From the NCBI GenBank assembly GCA_011523655.1, contig WTGH01000051.1:1-64000 (forward strand): a stretch of 64,000 nucleotides of DNA. The letters run 5' to 3'. The notes under the pieces are model-generated. The model ran no database searches. It saw only the letters and a program-made list of their open reading frames with translations, and was not told the DNA's origin. The stretch's first letter is position 1. Every line of letters starts with the position of its first letter. Of the stretch, positions 9,190-18,966 are shown piece by piece. The position numbers and the translations under genes are program-made. The DNA is from Rhodospirillaceae bacterium (lineage in GTDB: Bacteria; Pseudomonadota; Alphaproteobacteria; Bin65).

Positions 9190-9722
9190 GCCGGCTTCCT
9201 CCCGCCGGCGCCCCTATCGGCTTCAGGTCCGCCTTTCTTCTTGCGGCTGCCGACGAACATGAAGGTGCCGGTGGCGAGCGCGACCGTGTCCTTGGGGTCG
9301 TCCTGATAGGCGATGGCGCTGAGGAAGGCGATGGTGCGGGTCATCTTGGTCACCTCGGCCCGGGCAAACAGGTCGAGACGGGGCGTCGCCGGGCGCTGGT
9401 AATCGATCCGCAGGTCGAGGGTCACGATGCGCTCCGGCGGCTGCCGCGCGCTCATCGTCGCCATGCCGCACACGCTGTCGAGCAGGGTCGTCACAACGCC
9501 GCCGTGCAGCACCAGTTCGTCCGGGTTGCCGACCAGCCGCTCGTGCCAGGGCAGGCGCATGATCGCCATGCCTCTGGCGGAATGGACCACCTCCAGCCCG
9601 AGTTCCCGGCTGTGGGGAGTCGAGCCGCTGATCAGCTTGAGCATTTCCTCGGTGGTCGGCGGCTTGCCGTCCGGATTGCCTTTTGATCCGGGGTGCGGCG
9701 GCGTTACGGATTCTTCGGCCAT
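9186..9722 (-). CDS. PaaI-family hotdog thioesterase (first of pair)
   Basis: 178 aa. The core near residues 70-90, [19 protein letters not shown], is the PaaI-type active-site helix with Asp as the acidic residue. Long hydrophilic tails at both ends are low-complexity (N-terminus [15 protein letters not shown]-terminus [15 protein letters not shown]). Predicted acyl-CoA thioesterase. It is first in the minus-strand run that continues to the ligase at 5916 and is divergent from a Nudix gene; the two start codons lie within about 50 bases, so their promoters must overlap. Confidence 0.85.
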   Translation of the reverse strand: MAEESVTPPHPGSKGNPDGKPPTTEEMLKLISGSTPHSRELGLEVVHSARGMAIMRLPWHERLVGNPDELVLHGGVVTTLLDSVCGMATMSARQPPERIVTLDLRIDYQRPATPRLDLFARAEVTKMTRTIAFLSAIAYQDDPKDTVALATGTFMFVGSRKKKGGPEADRGAGGRKPA

Positions 9723-9768
9723 GGCCCCGTGTCTTGTCAGCCCGCCCGAAGCCGGTCAAATTGCCTTC

Positions 9769-10425
9769 ATGACGCATAACCCGGCCAACCCGGCCGGCTC
9801 CGGGGGTTCCGGGGACCGGCCTTCGCGCCCCCGCTCCGGTACAGGCCAGAATGTCGGACCCGACGTCTGGAAGATCCCGGAGGGCGACGAGCGCGAGCGG
9901 CTGGTCTGCTCCGATTGCGGCTTCATCCACTACGACAACCCGAAGATCGTCGTCGGCTCGGTCGCGGTGTGGGAAGACAGGGTGCTGATGTGCCGGCGGG
10001 CGATCGCGCCGCGCATCGGTTATTGGACCCTGCCGGCCGGCTTCATGGAACTGCACGAGCGCTCTGAGGATGCCGCCGCGCGCGAGGCCTGGGAAGAGGC
10101 CCGCGCCGAGATTGAGGTGCACGACCTGTTCGCGCTCTACAACATCCCGCGCATCAGCCAGGTCCAGCTCTTCTATCGCGCCACGCTCAAATCGCCGGCG
10201 ATCGAACCGGGGCCGGAGAGCACCGAAGTCCGGCTGTTCGGCTGGGACGAACTGCCGGAAGACGAATTCGCCTTCCCGTCGGTCCCCTGGGCGCTGCAGC
10301 ATTACCGGGAAATCGCCGGCGAGACCGCCTTTGCCGTCCGCACCAACCCGCCCCCCGGACCCATGGGTCCGTCCGCCGACGGAACGGCTTTCTCATCTCC
10401 GAAACAGGAGCGACCGCGTGGCTGA
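9769..10425 (+). CDS. Nudix hydrolase with N-terminal zinc-ribbon-like cysteines
   Basis: 218 aa. The Nudix box [25 protein letters not shown] has the conserved G-x5-E-x7-REAxEE pattern, giving a metal site for pyrophosphate cleavage. Before it, [17 protein letters not shown] resembles the ribbon and NPK segment of NADH-pyrophosphatase relatives, but only one Cys pair remains, so it is a reduced ribbon. An in-frame ATG at 9721 would add 16 residues; 9769 is chosen because the extension has no sign of conservation and would overlap the divergent thioesterase start. It overlaps the next gene by eight bases. The natural substrate is unknown. Confidence 0.82.
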   Translation: MTHNPANPAGSGGSGDRPSRPRSGTGQNVGPDVWKIPEGDERERLVCSDCGFIHYDNPKIVVGSVAVWEDRVLMCRRAIAPRIGYWTLPAGFMELHERSEDAAAREAWEEARAEIEVHDLFALYNIPRISQVQLFYRATLKSPAIEPGPESTEVRLFGWDELPEDEFAFPSVPWALQHYREIAGETAFAVRTNPPPGPMGPSADGTAFSSPKQERPRG

Positions 10426-11209
10426 CTTCATTCAATGCGCCGCCGACAACGGCGTCGGCATCATCACCCTCGACCGGCCGGAGGCGAACAATGCGCTCAA
10501 CGCGGACGCCGCGAAGGAATTGTGGGACGCGACGACCGAACTGACCGAGGACCCGTCCGTCCGCGCGATCCTCGTCCGGGCCAACGGCAGGATGTTCTGT
10601 TCCGGCGGCGACCTGAAATATATGCTGGCAATGGAGGACGAGGCAGCGCTCGCCAAAGCGCTGAAAGTGACGACGACCTATTTCCACGCGGCCGTGTCGC
10701 GGCTTATGCGCGGCAACGCGCCGGTCGTGATGGCGGTCCAGGGCGCAGCGGCCGGCGGCGGCTTCAGCTTCGCGATCACCGGCGACATCGTCATCGCCGC
10801 GGAAAGCGCGAAATTCAAGATGGCGTATACGGCGTCCGGCATCAGCCCGGACGGCGGATCGACCTGGTTCCTGCCCCGGCTGGTCGGCCTGCGGGTGGCG
10901 CAGCGGCTGGCGCTCGAAAACCCGACGCTGACGGCGCAGGAGGCGCTGGACATCAACCTGATTACCCGGGTCGTGCCCGACGATGAACTGGCCGGGACCG
11001 CAATGGAAACGGCGCGGCGGTTCGCCGAGGGGCCGACCCTCGCCTACGGCCGGGTCAAGCAGCTGTTCGCCGAGACCTGGGCCAACGGGGCCGAGCACCA
11101 GATGGAACTGGAGACCCTGGCGATGGCCGCCAGCGCCCGCACAAGGGATATGAACGAGGGCCTCGCCGCCTTCTCGGCCAAGCGGGCGCCGGTTTTCGAA
11201 GGGACCTGA
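10418..11209 (+). CDS. Enoyl-CoA hydratase/isomerase family protein (PaaG-like)
   Basis: 263 aa crotonase-fold enzyme. The oxyanion-hole segments are FCSGGDLK (near 65) and [10 protein letters not shown] (near 110). At the second catalytic position [17 protein letters not shown] carries Asp where classical hydratases have Glu, as in PaaG-type isomerases, so isomerisation rather than hydration is plausible. The GTG start at 10418 has a strong ribosome site (CAGGAG) seven bases upstream and overlaps the Nudix gene by eight bases. Likely role: beta-oxidation-like handling of an unsaturated or ring-derived acyl-CoA. Confidence 0.87.
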   Translation: MADFIQCAADNGVGIITLDRPEANNALNADAAKELWDATTELTEDPSVRAILVRANGRMFCSGGDLKYMLAMEDEAALAKALKVTTTYFHAAVSRLMRGNAPVVMAVQGAAAGGGFSFAITGDIVIAAESAKFKMAYTASGISPDGGSTWFLPRLVGLRVAQRLALENPTLTAQEALDINLITRVVPDDELAGTAMETARRFAEGPTLAYGRVKQLFAETWANGAEHQMELETLAMAASARTRDMNEGLAAFSAKRAPVFEGT

Positions 11210-11214
11210 GCCCC

Positions 11215-11937
11215 CTAGTACATGTGCTGGCCGCCGTTGATGCTGAGCGTCGAGCCGGTGATGAAATCGGCGTCTTCGCCCGTCAGGAAGACCACGCCGC
11301 GGGCAATGTCCTTCGCATTGCCGAGCCGGCCGACCGGAATCCGCTGGATGATCCGCTCCAGCACCTTCTGCGGCACGGCGCGCACCATGTCGGTATCGAC
11401 ATAGCCGGGCGCGATGGCGTTGACCGTGATGCCCTGGGCCGCGCCCTCCTGGGCCAGCGCCTTGGTGAAGCCGTGGATGCCGGACTTGGCGGCGGCATAG
11501 TTCACCTGGCCGTACTGGCCGCCCTGGCCGTTGATCGAGCCGATGTTGACGATGCGGCCGAACTTGCGCGCGCGCATGCCTTCGATCACGGCGCGCGAGC
11601 AGTTGAAGCAGGACGAGAGGTTGGTCCGGATGACATCGTCCCAGTTGTCGTAGGGCATCCGGTGCATGGTGCCGTCGCGGGTGATGCCGGCGTTGTTGAC
11701 CAGGATGTCGATCGGGCCGAGATCGGCCTCGACCTGCGCCACACCCGCCGCGACGGCGTCGAAGTCGCCGACATCGAACTTGTAGACGCCGATTCCGGTC
11801 CGGTCGGAAAATTCCTTCGCCCGCTCGTCGTTGCCGCCATAATTGGCCGCGACCTTGCAGCCGGCCTCCTTCAGCGCAATGGAAATCGCCTCGCCGATGC
11901 CACGGGTTCCGCCCGTGACCAGTGCTACGCGCGCCAT
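11215..11937 (-). CDS. phaB: Acetoacetyl-CoA reductase
   Basis: 240 aa short-chain dehydrogenase that reduces acetoacetyl-CoA with NADPH to (R)-3-hydroxybutyryl-CoA, the PHA monomer. Seen: TGGTRGIG nucleotide motif at 8-15, NNAG at 81-84, and a catalytic Ser134 / Tyr147 / Lys151 set (NIGSINGQ ... NYAAAKSG). The sequence is very close in style to PhaB (RTNLSSCFNCSRAVIEGMR; C-terminus LSINGGQHMY). AGGAG lies upstream of the ATG. It follows phaA by about 125 bases on the same strand, making a phaAB unit. Confidence 0.95.
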   Translation of the reverse strand: MARVALVTGGTRGIGEAISIALKEAGCKVAANYGGNDERAKEFSDRTGIGVYKFDVGDFDAVAAGVAQVEADLGPIDILVNNAGITRDGTMHRMPYDNWDDVIRTNLSSCFNCSRAVIEGMRARKFGRIVNIGSINGQGGQYGQVNYAAAKSGIHGFTKALAQEGAAQGITVNAIAPGYVDTDMVRAVPQKVLERIIQRIPVGRLGNAKDIARGVVFLTGEDADFITGSTLSINGGQHMY

Positions 11938-12064
11938 GATGTCAATCTCCTGTTGTGCGGCCCGCCGGTCCCTGCCGTGGCGCGCCGCGTTCGTTGGGTT
12001 CAGCTAGAGGTTTGGCCGGCGGCCCGGATGACCGCGCCGCCGTACGGGAAGGTTGATCCCACGG

Positions 12065-13240
<1,176 letters not shown>

Positions 13241-13384
13241 GGATGTTTCCTCCTGAAGATCCGGCCGGAAGTGCCGTTAGGCATCGGTTCGCGGGCGCTC
13301 GGCGGGCTTGCGGGCCCGGTCCGAACCAGTACCGGGGACAATCGAACCGTATGGGATATACGGCAACTTTTTTGCGTGGCCATA

Positions 13385-13422
13385 AGTATAATGGTGCAGT
13401 GCAGCATTTTCAAGTGCACTTG
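13385..13422 (-). promoter_or_regulatory. phaAB promoter with embedded dyads (candidate PhaR operator)
   Basis: On the minus strand there is TTGAAA (13413-13408), a 17-base spacer, then TATACT (13390-13385), a good sigma-70-type promoter pointing at phaA with a predicted leader of about 135 bases. A perfect 12-bp palindrome CAAGTGCACTTG (13411-13422) overlaps the -35 box, and CTGCACTGCA (13404-13395) sits in the spacer. PhaR sites in other alphaproteobacteria are, as I recall, CTGC/GCAG-type inverted repeats, so repression by the PhaR encoded at 15129 is plausible. Motifs are seen; the regulator assignment is inferred. Confidence 0.55.
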
Positions 13423-13470
13423 CGAAATAGAGGCGCTATCGTCGCAGTCACTCCGAATGCAGCCATACGG

Positions 13471-14697
13471 CTATGCGGCCAGGGATTGCTGCCATGCCAG
13501 CAGCGGCCTCCAAGTCTCACGCTCCGCGCGGCGGCCGGCCATCATGCCGATATGGCCGGCCCGGGCGATGCGGATTTCGGCTTGCGGCAACAGGCGGGCC
13601 AGGGCCATGGCCGATTCCTGCGGCACGATCCGGTCCTTGTCCGGGATGAGGGCGAGGGCCGGCAGGTCGATCTCCTCGGGCCGTATCGTCAGGCCGCCGA
13701 CGGTCCATCGGCCGGCGGCCGTGAGATTTTCGCCGTACCACTCCTGCAGCGTCTGACGCGCAATCGGCAATGGAAGCGGGATGCCGTCGTTCAGCCAGTC
13801 CTCGAGCGCAACGAAGCGCAGCGCCGCGTCTGAGTCCTGGTCCAATCCGGCAAAGGCGCGAAACTTCCGGAACCCCACCAGCGGGTCGTTGGCGGCAAAC
13901 AGGGCCTGGAGCGCATCGACCGGAAACTGCCCCAGCGGTTCGAGCGCGGACAACCATGCGCCGGTGAGATTGGCCAGCGCCCGCGCCTGCTCCGGCCGTT
14001 CGGCATGGAAATCCCACGGCGTCGCCAATACGGCGAGGCCTGCCAGTTCCTTCGGCGACATCTGCGCGACGACCAGCGCGAGCAGCCCGCCCATGCAGTA
14101 GCCGACCAGCGCGGGCCGGCCCGCGCGGGCCGCGACATCGTTCAGTGCCGGGACAAGCCGCTCACGAACGAGGCGGGCAAGATCGAAACCGCTCTCTTCA
14201 GCGTCGGGCGTGTTCCATTCCAGGAGATAGACCGGCGCGCCAGCCTCCGACAGAAACCGGGCAAGCGACACGCCAGGCATGAGATCCAGCACATAGCCGC
14301 GGTTCACCAGCGACGGAACCAGCAGGAACGGCGGCCCGGCGGCCCTGCCGGGCGCCGAATAGTCGAGCAGACGCGCCGTGCCGTAGCTTGCGACAACGGG
14401 CGGCTCCGGCACGGCGCGGCGGTAGGGGTGGTTGCGGTAGGCGACGATGCCCGCCAGGAAGGCGCCAAACGCCTCTGCCGATGCGCTGCCCACTGCCGCC
14501 GCAACGGCAGAGTCGTCATGGTGTTCGAAGCGGCTGCGGAGCCGTTCTGCCTCAGGACCGTTCCAGCCGGGCCAGCCGTTCCTCAATCCGGTCAAGCCGC
14601 TCAAGCAACTCGCCGAGGCGATCGTCGCCATCCACAGGTGCAGGCCGAAGGGGCGCGGCGACATCCGGCGATTGAGGCCGATCCGGTCGGCGTTCAT
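13471..14697 (-). CDS. phaC: Poly(3-hydroxyalkanoate) synthase-like alpha/beta hydrolase (class III-type)
   Basis: 408 aa. Polymerises 3-hydroxyacyl-CoA at the PHA granule surface. The nucleophile elbow is GYCMGG (Cys201, the Cys-for-Ser lipase box that marks PHA synthases). Asp lies in ALIPDKDRIVP and His in AGHIGMMAG, completing the triad. Length fits the short class III (PhaC of PhaEC) type. The ATG at 14697 has GGAGG nine bases upstream; in-frame ATGs at 14751 and 14664 are alternatives. With this start the gene overlaps the preceding small gene by 146 bases in another frame, and homology to the PFGLHLWMA start region suggests the overlap is real. Also annotated in relatives simply as alpha/beta hydrolase. 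Confidence 0.82.
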   Translation of the reverse strand: MNADRIGLNRRMSPRPFGLHLWMATIASASCLSGLTGLRNGWPGWNGPEAERLRSRFEHHDDSAVAAAVGSASAEAFGAFLAGIVAYRNHPYRRAVPEPPVVASYGTARLLDYSAPGRAAGPPFLLVPSLVNRGYVLDLMPGVSLARFLSEAGAPVYLLEWNTPDAEESGFDLARLVRERLVPALNDVAARAGRPALVGYCMGGLLALVVAQMSPKELAGLAVLATPWDFHAERPEQARALANLTGAWLSALEPLGQFPVDALQALFAANDPLVGFRKFRAFAGLDQDSDAALRFVALEDWLNDGIPLPLPIARQTLQEWYGENLTAAGRWTVGGLTIRPEEIDLPALALIPDKDRIVPQESAMALARLLPQAEIRIARAGHIGMMAGRRAERETWRPLLAWQQSLAA

Positions 14698-14914
14698 CTT
14701 GCGCGTCCTCCGTCGGTGTTGCCGGCCCCGCCGATGCACCAGGAACGGCACCCTCGGCCCATTTAGCGAAAAAACCGGAAATCGCCTCAGAAACGGCCGG
14801 GTTTGCCGAAAGCGCGGTCAACTGATCCTGCCAGAGGCTCAGATATTGCCGGGCCAGTTCGTCCAGAGGATCCGGCGTGTCGCGTTGGGTGGGATCGTCT
14901 TCCGTGCCGGTCAT
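14552..14914 (-). CDS. Small helical protein upstream of phaC (possible PhaE/PhaM-like partner)
   Basis: 120 aa. The N-terminal helix DPLDELARQYLSLWQDQLTALSANP resembles the amphipathic start of PhaE-, PhaM- and phasin-like proteins. A Pro/Ala-rich linker (about 58-92) follows, then a short C-terminal coiled coil (LLERLDRIEERLARLERS). That layout fits an oligomerising accessory subunit for the synthase. It is the first gene of the minus-strand phaC unit, divergent from phaR, and its 3' 146 bases overlap phaC out of frame. The function is inferred from position and architecture; I cannot assign it firmly to a named family. Confidence 0.65.
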   Translation of the reverse strand: MTGTEDDPTQRDTPDPLDELARQYLSLWQDQLTALSANPAVSEAISGFFAKWAEGAVPGASAGPATPTEDAQDERRPDRPQSPDVAAPLRPAPVDGDDRLGELLERLDRIEERLARLERS

Positions 14915-15006
14915 GGTTCACCATAGCGCGGCCGGTTATCCGGGCCAATTTGTTTGCGCCCGCATTGCCTTCACGCCGATGCCATTGCGCGCCTGCGAAA
15001 TGAATC

Positions 15007-15022
15007 TTGCGCATTGCGGCAA
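15007..15022. promoter_or_regulatory. Dyad between phaC unit and phaR (candidate PhaR autoregulatory site)
   Basis: The 214-base divergent gap holds TTGC-N8-GCAA (15007-15022), nested with TTGCGGCAA (15014-15022). The position, about 105 bases before the phaR start and 95 before the phaE-like start, suits an operator shared by both directions. PhaR autoregulation is known in other bacteria; its use of this site is an inference. Confidence 0.4.
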
Positions 15023-15128
15023 ATTGCTGGCAGTGTTGGAAAAATCGGCTTACCGGACCGGCTCCCCTGCTCTTAGGGATCGCGCAGTTGCGCGCGGGCG
15101 CCGGAATATGCAGGAGGGCTGCACCGCC

Positions 15129-15728
15129 ATGCCCAGCAGGAAACAGCCGGGGGACGACGGCCAGGTCGTCATCAAGAAATACGCCAACCGCCGCCTCTAC
15201 AACACGGCGACCAGCAGCTACGTCACCCTGGACGACCTGAGCGGCATGGTCCGCAACGACATCGAATTCGTGGTCTACGACGCGAAGACCGGCGACGACA
15301 TCACGCGCTCGGTCCTGACCCAGATCATCGTCGAAGAGGAGGCCAAGGGGCAGAACCTTTTGCCGATCCGTTTCCTCCGGCAACTGATCGGCATGTATGG
15401 CGATTCGCTCCAGGAACTCGTGCCGAAATACCTCGAGCACAGCATGGAAAGCTTCATCGACAACCAGGAGCAGATGCGCGAATACATGACCCAGGCCTTC
15501 GACGGCATGTTTCCGTTCGGCTCGTTGGAAGACCTGAGCCAGCAGAACATGGAAATGATGAAGCAGGCGCTGGCGATGTTCAATCCGTACCAGGCCGCCG
15601 GCGGGGCCGGGCGCGAGGATCGCAAACCGGCATCCGCAGCAGGCGACCCCTTTGCCCTGATGCAGGCGCAGATCGATGCCTTGCAGGAACAGATGCAGGC
15701 GCTGGCCGGTCTGAACCGGAAGAAATAG
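15129..15728 (+). CDS. phaR: Polyhydroxyalkanoate synthesis repressor PhaR
   Basis: 199 aa. The N-terminal PHB_acc_N domain is unmistakable: IKKYANRRLYNTATSSYVTLDDL (residues about 15-37), then NDIEFVVYDAKTGDDITRSVLTQII. A PHB_acc repeat region follows (LEHSMESFIDNQEQMREYMTQAF), and a C-terminal coiled coil (ALMQAQIDALQEQMQAL). PhaR binds PHA granules and DNA, derepressing phasin and PHA genes when polymer is present. GGAGGG lies ten bases upstream of the ATG, so longer frames starting near 14877 are not used. Divergent from the phaC unit. Confidence 0.95.
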   Translation: MPSRKQPGDDGQVVIKKYANRRLYNTATSSYVTLDDLSGMVRNDIEFVVYDAKTGDDITRSVLTQIIVEEEAKGQNLLPIRFLRQLIGMYGDSLQELVPKYLEHSMESFIDNQEQMREYMTQAFDGMFPFGSLEDLSQQNMEMMKQALAMFNPYQAAGGAGREDRKPASAAGDPFALMQAQIDALQEQMQALAGLNRKK

Positions 15729-15782
15729 CCGCCGCCCTCCCAACGGCCGGCTTGCCGGCATTTCCGCCAGTTGCGACCGCCC

Positions 15783-17306
15783 ATGAACAAGCCGGAAACG
15801 ATTCTGGACCTGCTGCAAGCCGGCGCCGCCGGGGCGCCCGCGATCGGCGGCGAACAGGGCGACAGCGTCACCTATGAAGGATTGCGCGCGCTCTCCGGCA
15901 GGACCGCAGCACGCCTCGCAGATTGCGGAATCGGCCGCGGCGGCCGGGTCGCCATCGTGCTGCCCAACGGCCCGGAAATGGCGGCGGCTTTCGTCGCCCT
16001 GGCGGGTTGCGCCACCACCGCGCCGCTCAACCCGGCCTACCGGTCCGAGGAATTCCGCTTCTATCTGAGCGATCTGCGCGCCGACGCCCTGATTGTCGAA
16101 CGGGATATGGAAAGCCCGGCGCGCGCGGTTGCGACCGAACTGTCGCTGCCGGTTATCGAGCTGTCGCGCGACGCCGCCGGACCGGCCGGCGCGTTTACCC
16201 TTGCCGGGACCGGCGGAAAATCGGCCGCCGACACTTCGGCGCCGGGTCCCGACGACATCGCGCTCATCCTCCATACCTCCGGCACCACGTCGCGGCCGAA
16301 GATCGTCCCGCTGACCCAGCGCAATATCTGCACCTCGGCCCGCAACATTGCGGAGACCCTGGGACTGACACCTGCAGATCGCTGCCTGAACATCATGCCG
16401 CTGTTCCACATCCACGGTCTGATCGGTGCGGTGCTGTCGAGCCTCGCCGCCGGAGCTTCGGTCTGGTGTGCGCCGGGGTTCAATGCCTTGCGTTTCTTCG
16501 GCTGGATGACGGAGGCCGCACCAAGCTGGTACAGCGCCGTCCCCACCATGCACCAGGCCGTCCTGTCGCGTGCCGGCCGCAACAGAGCCGCGATAGCCGA
16601 AGCCGCCCTGCGCTTCATCCGTTCGTCATCCTCGTCCCTGCCGCCGCAGGTCATGGCCGCGCTGGAGGAAACGTTCGGCTGCCCGGTGATCGAAAGCTAC
16701 GGCATGACCGAAGCGGCGCATCAGATGGCCTCGAACCCGCTGCCGCCCGCCGCGCGCAAGCCGGGCACCGTGGGCGTCGCGGCCGGGCCGGAGATCGCGG
16801 TGCTCGACGGCGCGAACCGGCCGGTGCACGCCGGAACCATCGGCGAAGTCTGCATCCGCGGCGCCAATGTCACGCCGGGCTACGAGGCGAACCCGGAGGC
16901 CAATGCGGAAGCCTTTGCCGGCGGCTGGTTTCACACCGGCGACCAGGGGACGCTCGACGGCGACGGCTATCTGACGATTACGGGACGCCTCAAGGAGATC
17001 ATCAACCGGGGCGGTGAGAAGATTTCGCCGCGCGAGGTCGACGAGGTGCTGCTCGATCACCCCACGGTCGCGCAGGCCGTCACCTTCGCCCTGCCCCACG
17101 ACAAGCTGGGCGAGGAAGTTGCCGCCGCCGTTGTGCCGGCCGGCGACAGCGGCGTTGACGAGCGCGCGCTGCGGGACTTCGCGGCCCAGAGGCTGGCCGA
17201 CTTCAAGGTGCCGCGCCGCATCGTCGTGCTCGAGGAAATCCCCAAGGGTGCGACCGGGAAGGTCCAGCGCATCGGCCTGCACGAGAAACTGGCAAACTTC
17301 CTATGA
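15783..17306 (+). CDS. AMP-binding acyl-CoA ligase, oxalate--CoA ligase (Pcs60/AAE3)-like
   Basis: 507 aa ANL enzyme. Motifs: ILHTSGTTSRPKIVPLTQ (P-loop, about 160-177), MPLFHIHGL, SWYSAVPTMHQ, ESYGMTEAAHQMASNPLP, WFHTGDQGTLDGDGY and a C-terminal PKGATGKVQR lysine. The HTSGTTSRPK, HGL and MTEAAHQM wording is that of the Pcs60/AAE3 oxalyl-CoA synthetase branch, so oxalate or another small dicarboxylate is a reasonable guess, though unproven. An upstream in-frame TTG at 15771 is a weaker start than ATG 15783. It is coupled by a four-base ATGA overlap to the reductase downstream. Confidence 0.8.
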   Translation: MNKPETILDLLQAGAAGAPAIGGEQGDSVTYEGLRALSGRTAARLADCGIGRGGRVAIVLPNGPEMAAAFVALAGCATTAPLNPAYRSEEFRFYLSDLRADALIVERDMESPARAVATELSLPVIELSRDAAGPAGAFTLAGTGGKSAADTSAPGPDDIALILHTSGTTSRPKIVPLTQRNICTSARNIAETLGLTPADRCLNIMPLFHIHGLIGAVLSSLAAGASVWCAPGFNALRFFGWMTEAAPSWYSAVPTMHQAVLSRAGRNRAAIAEAALRFIRSSSSSLPPQVMAALEETFGCPVIESYGMTEAAHQMASNPLPPAARKPGTVGVAAGPEIAVLDGANRPVHAGTIGEVCIRGANVTPGYEANPEANAEAFAGGWFHTGDQGTLDGDGYLTITGRLKEIINRGGEKISPREVDEVLLDHPTVAQAVTFALPHDKLGEEVAAAVVPAGDSGVDERALRDFAAQRLADFKVPRRIVVLEEIPKGATGKVQRIGLHEKLANFL

Positions 17307-18280
17307 AGATTACGATCTACGGCGCGGGCGCCATCGGCGGCTATCTGGGATGCGAACTGGCCCGCGCCGGGATCGACGTCACGATGATCGCCCGGAACCG
17401 GACCCTCGCAGCGATCCGCGAGAACGGCATTACGCTGCATATCGACGGCGAAACGCGGATCGGCCGGCCGGCGGCGACCGACGATACCGCCAAGGCAGGC
17501 CCGCAGGATGCCGTGATCGTTGCCGTCAAGGCCAACGCAGCGCCGGTCATTGCACCGCAGATAGCCCCGATGCTGGGGCCGGAGACTGCCGTCGTCACCG
17601 CGACCAACGGCGTGCCCTGGTGGTATTTTCACGAGCATGGCGGCGCGCTCGCCGGCACACGCCTCGAAACCGTCGATCCGGGCGGCGTCCAGTGGCATTC
17701 GATCGGCCCGGAACGGGCGATCGGCTGCGTCGTCTATCCGGCGGCGGAAGCGATCGGGCCCGGCGTGATCCGCCATATTTCGCTTAACCGCTTCTCGCTG
17801 GGCGAACCCGGCGGCGGCAAGTCCGACCGGATCCTGCGATTGGCCGGGGCGCTGAAATCCGCCGGCTTTTCTGCGCCGGTCCGGCCGCGCATTCGCGACG
17901 AGATCTGGTTGAAATTGTGGGGTAACCTGAGCTTCAACCCGGTGAGCGTGCTTACCGGCGCCACCCTGGGGCAAATGGCCGGCGATCCGCTGGTCCGCCC
18001 GGTAATCGCCGCCATGATGGCCGAGGCGCAGGCCGTGGGCGAAGCGCTGGGCGTGTCGTTCGGGGTCACTTACGACAAGCGGATCGACGGGGCCGGCAAG
18101 GTCGGCGCCCATCGCACCTCCATGTTGCAGGATCTCGACGCCGGCCGGAAAATGGAGATCGACGCACTGGTCTGCGCGGTGCAGGAGCTGGCGCGGGTCG
18201 TCGAGGTGGACACCCCGGCGATCGATGCCGTGGCCGGGCTGGTGAAGATGAGGGCGCAGGTCGATGGACTGTATCCTTAG
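17303..18280 (+). CDS. 2-dehydropantoate 2-reductase family protein (ApbA/PanE)
   Basis: 325 aa. N-terminal Rossmann motif IYGAGAIGGYLGCELA (residues 4-19); the catalytic lysine region AVKANAAPVIAPQI near 75; C-terminal helical domain with EIWLKLWGNLSFNPVSVLTGAT, the PanE signature containing the second Lys and Asn. Ketopantoate reductases make pantoate for CoA synthesis with NADPH. Paralogues in catabolic clusters reduce other 2-oxo acids. Translational coupling to a CoA ligase hints at a catabolic role rather than vitamin synthesis (inference). Confidence 0.82.
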   Translation: MKITIYGAGAIGGYLGCELARAGIDVTMIARNRTLAAIRENGITLHIDGETRIGRPAATDDTAKAGPQDAVIVAVKANAAPVIAPQIAPMLGPETAVVTATNGVPWWYFHEHGGALAGTRLETVDPGGVQWHSIGPERAIGCVVYPAAEAIGPGVIRHISLNRFSLGEPGGGKSDRILRLAGALKSAGFSAPVRPRIRDEIWLKLWGNLSFNPVSVLTGATLGQMAGDPLVRPVIAAMMAEAQAVGEALGVSFGVTYDKRIDGAGKVGAHRTSMLQDLDAGRKMEIDALVCAVQELARVVEVDTPAIDAVAGLVKMRAQVDGLYP

Positions 18281-18289
18281 GCCGTCGCG

Positions 18290-18556
18290 GTGACCGTCAA
18301 GTCGCCCTGTCTCCTGGTGTGCGAACTCGACCGGACGACCGGCTGGTGCTTCGGCTGCGGGCGCAGCGGCGAAGAGGTGGAGAACTGGCTGGCCTACTCG
18401 GACGGGCGGCGCGACGCCGTGATGGCCGCCCTGCCGGAGCGCCTCGTCGCCCTGGGCCTGCCGCCCCAAGGGGACCAGCGGATGGCCGAGGACAGGGCGC
18501 GGGCTCAGAAAGGCGTCGCCCGCCGGCAGAACAGGCGGCGCAAGCGGCGGGCGTGA
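18290..18556 (+). CDS. DUF1289 small cysteine protein
   Basis: 88 aa. Fits the DUF1289 pattern SPC-x3-C-x8-C-x2-C (Cys7, 11, 20, 23), followed by GEEVENWLAYSDGRRDAVMAALPER. Probably a small metal- or Fe-S-binding domain; its function is unknown. The basic C-terminal tail (RRQNRRRKRRA) may bind nucleic acid. GTG start nine bases after the PanE-like gene, so likely the last gene of that operon. Confidence 0.85.
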   Translation: MTVKSPCLLVCELDRTTGWCFGCGRSGEEVENWLAYSDGRRDAVMAALPERLVALGLPPQGDQRMAEDRARAQKGVARRQNRRRKRRA

Positions 18557-18561
18557 CCCGG

Positions 18562-18966
18562 CTATTCGAAGGCGGAAGCCGGGTGCCGGGTCACGTCTGT
18601 CTTCGCAAAATCGGCGCCCTTGAACAGCAAAGGCTCCCCGGTCGCCTTGCTCACTGCGTAGGCCATGCAATCGCCGAAATTCAGCCGCGCCGGATGCCGC
18701 CCCCTTCCGTAGCGGCGGAAAGCCTCGGCTGCGTGACGGTATCCGTCCGGACCGAAGGGCAGGAGAGTTACGTCGAAGGCTGACAGAAACCGTTCTAATT
18801 CAGCTTCAACGGTATCCGGATACTCCCGGAGAAGAACCATCTGGACTTCCAGGAGGCTGGGCGCGCCGATGATCGCCATGCGGGCGGACGCAAGCGCCTT
18901 GACGAATGCCGGCCCCTCTCGTTCTCGCAGCAGGATCGCGACAACGGCCGACGAATCGAGAACCAT
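18562..18966 (-). CDS. vapC: VapC-type PIN-domain ribonuclease toxin
   Basis: 134 aa PIN domain. Four acidic metal ligands are in the expected order: Asp4 (VLDSSAVVAIL), Glu40, Asp99 (LNFGDCMAYA) and Asp119. Toxins of this family cut tRNA or rRNA until bound by VapB. The start shares one base with the antitoxin stop (TAATG), a normal VapBC arrangement. The gene ends six bases from the convergent DUF1289 gene. Confidence 0.93.
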   Translation of the reverse strand: MVLDSSAVVAILLREREGPAFVKALASARMAIIGAPSLLEVQMVLLREYPDTVEAELERFLSAFDVTLLPFGPDGYRHAAEAFRRYGRGRHPARLNFGDCMAYAVSKATGEPLLFKGADFAKTDVTRHPASAFE

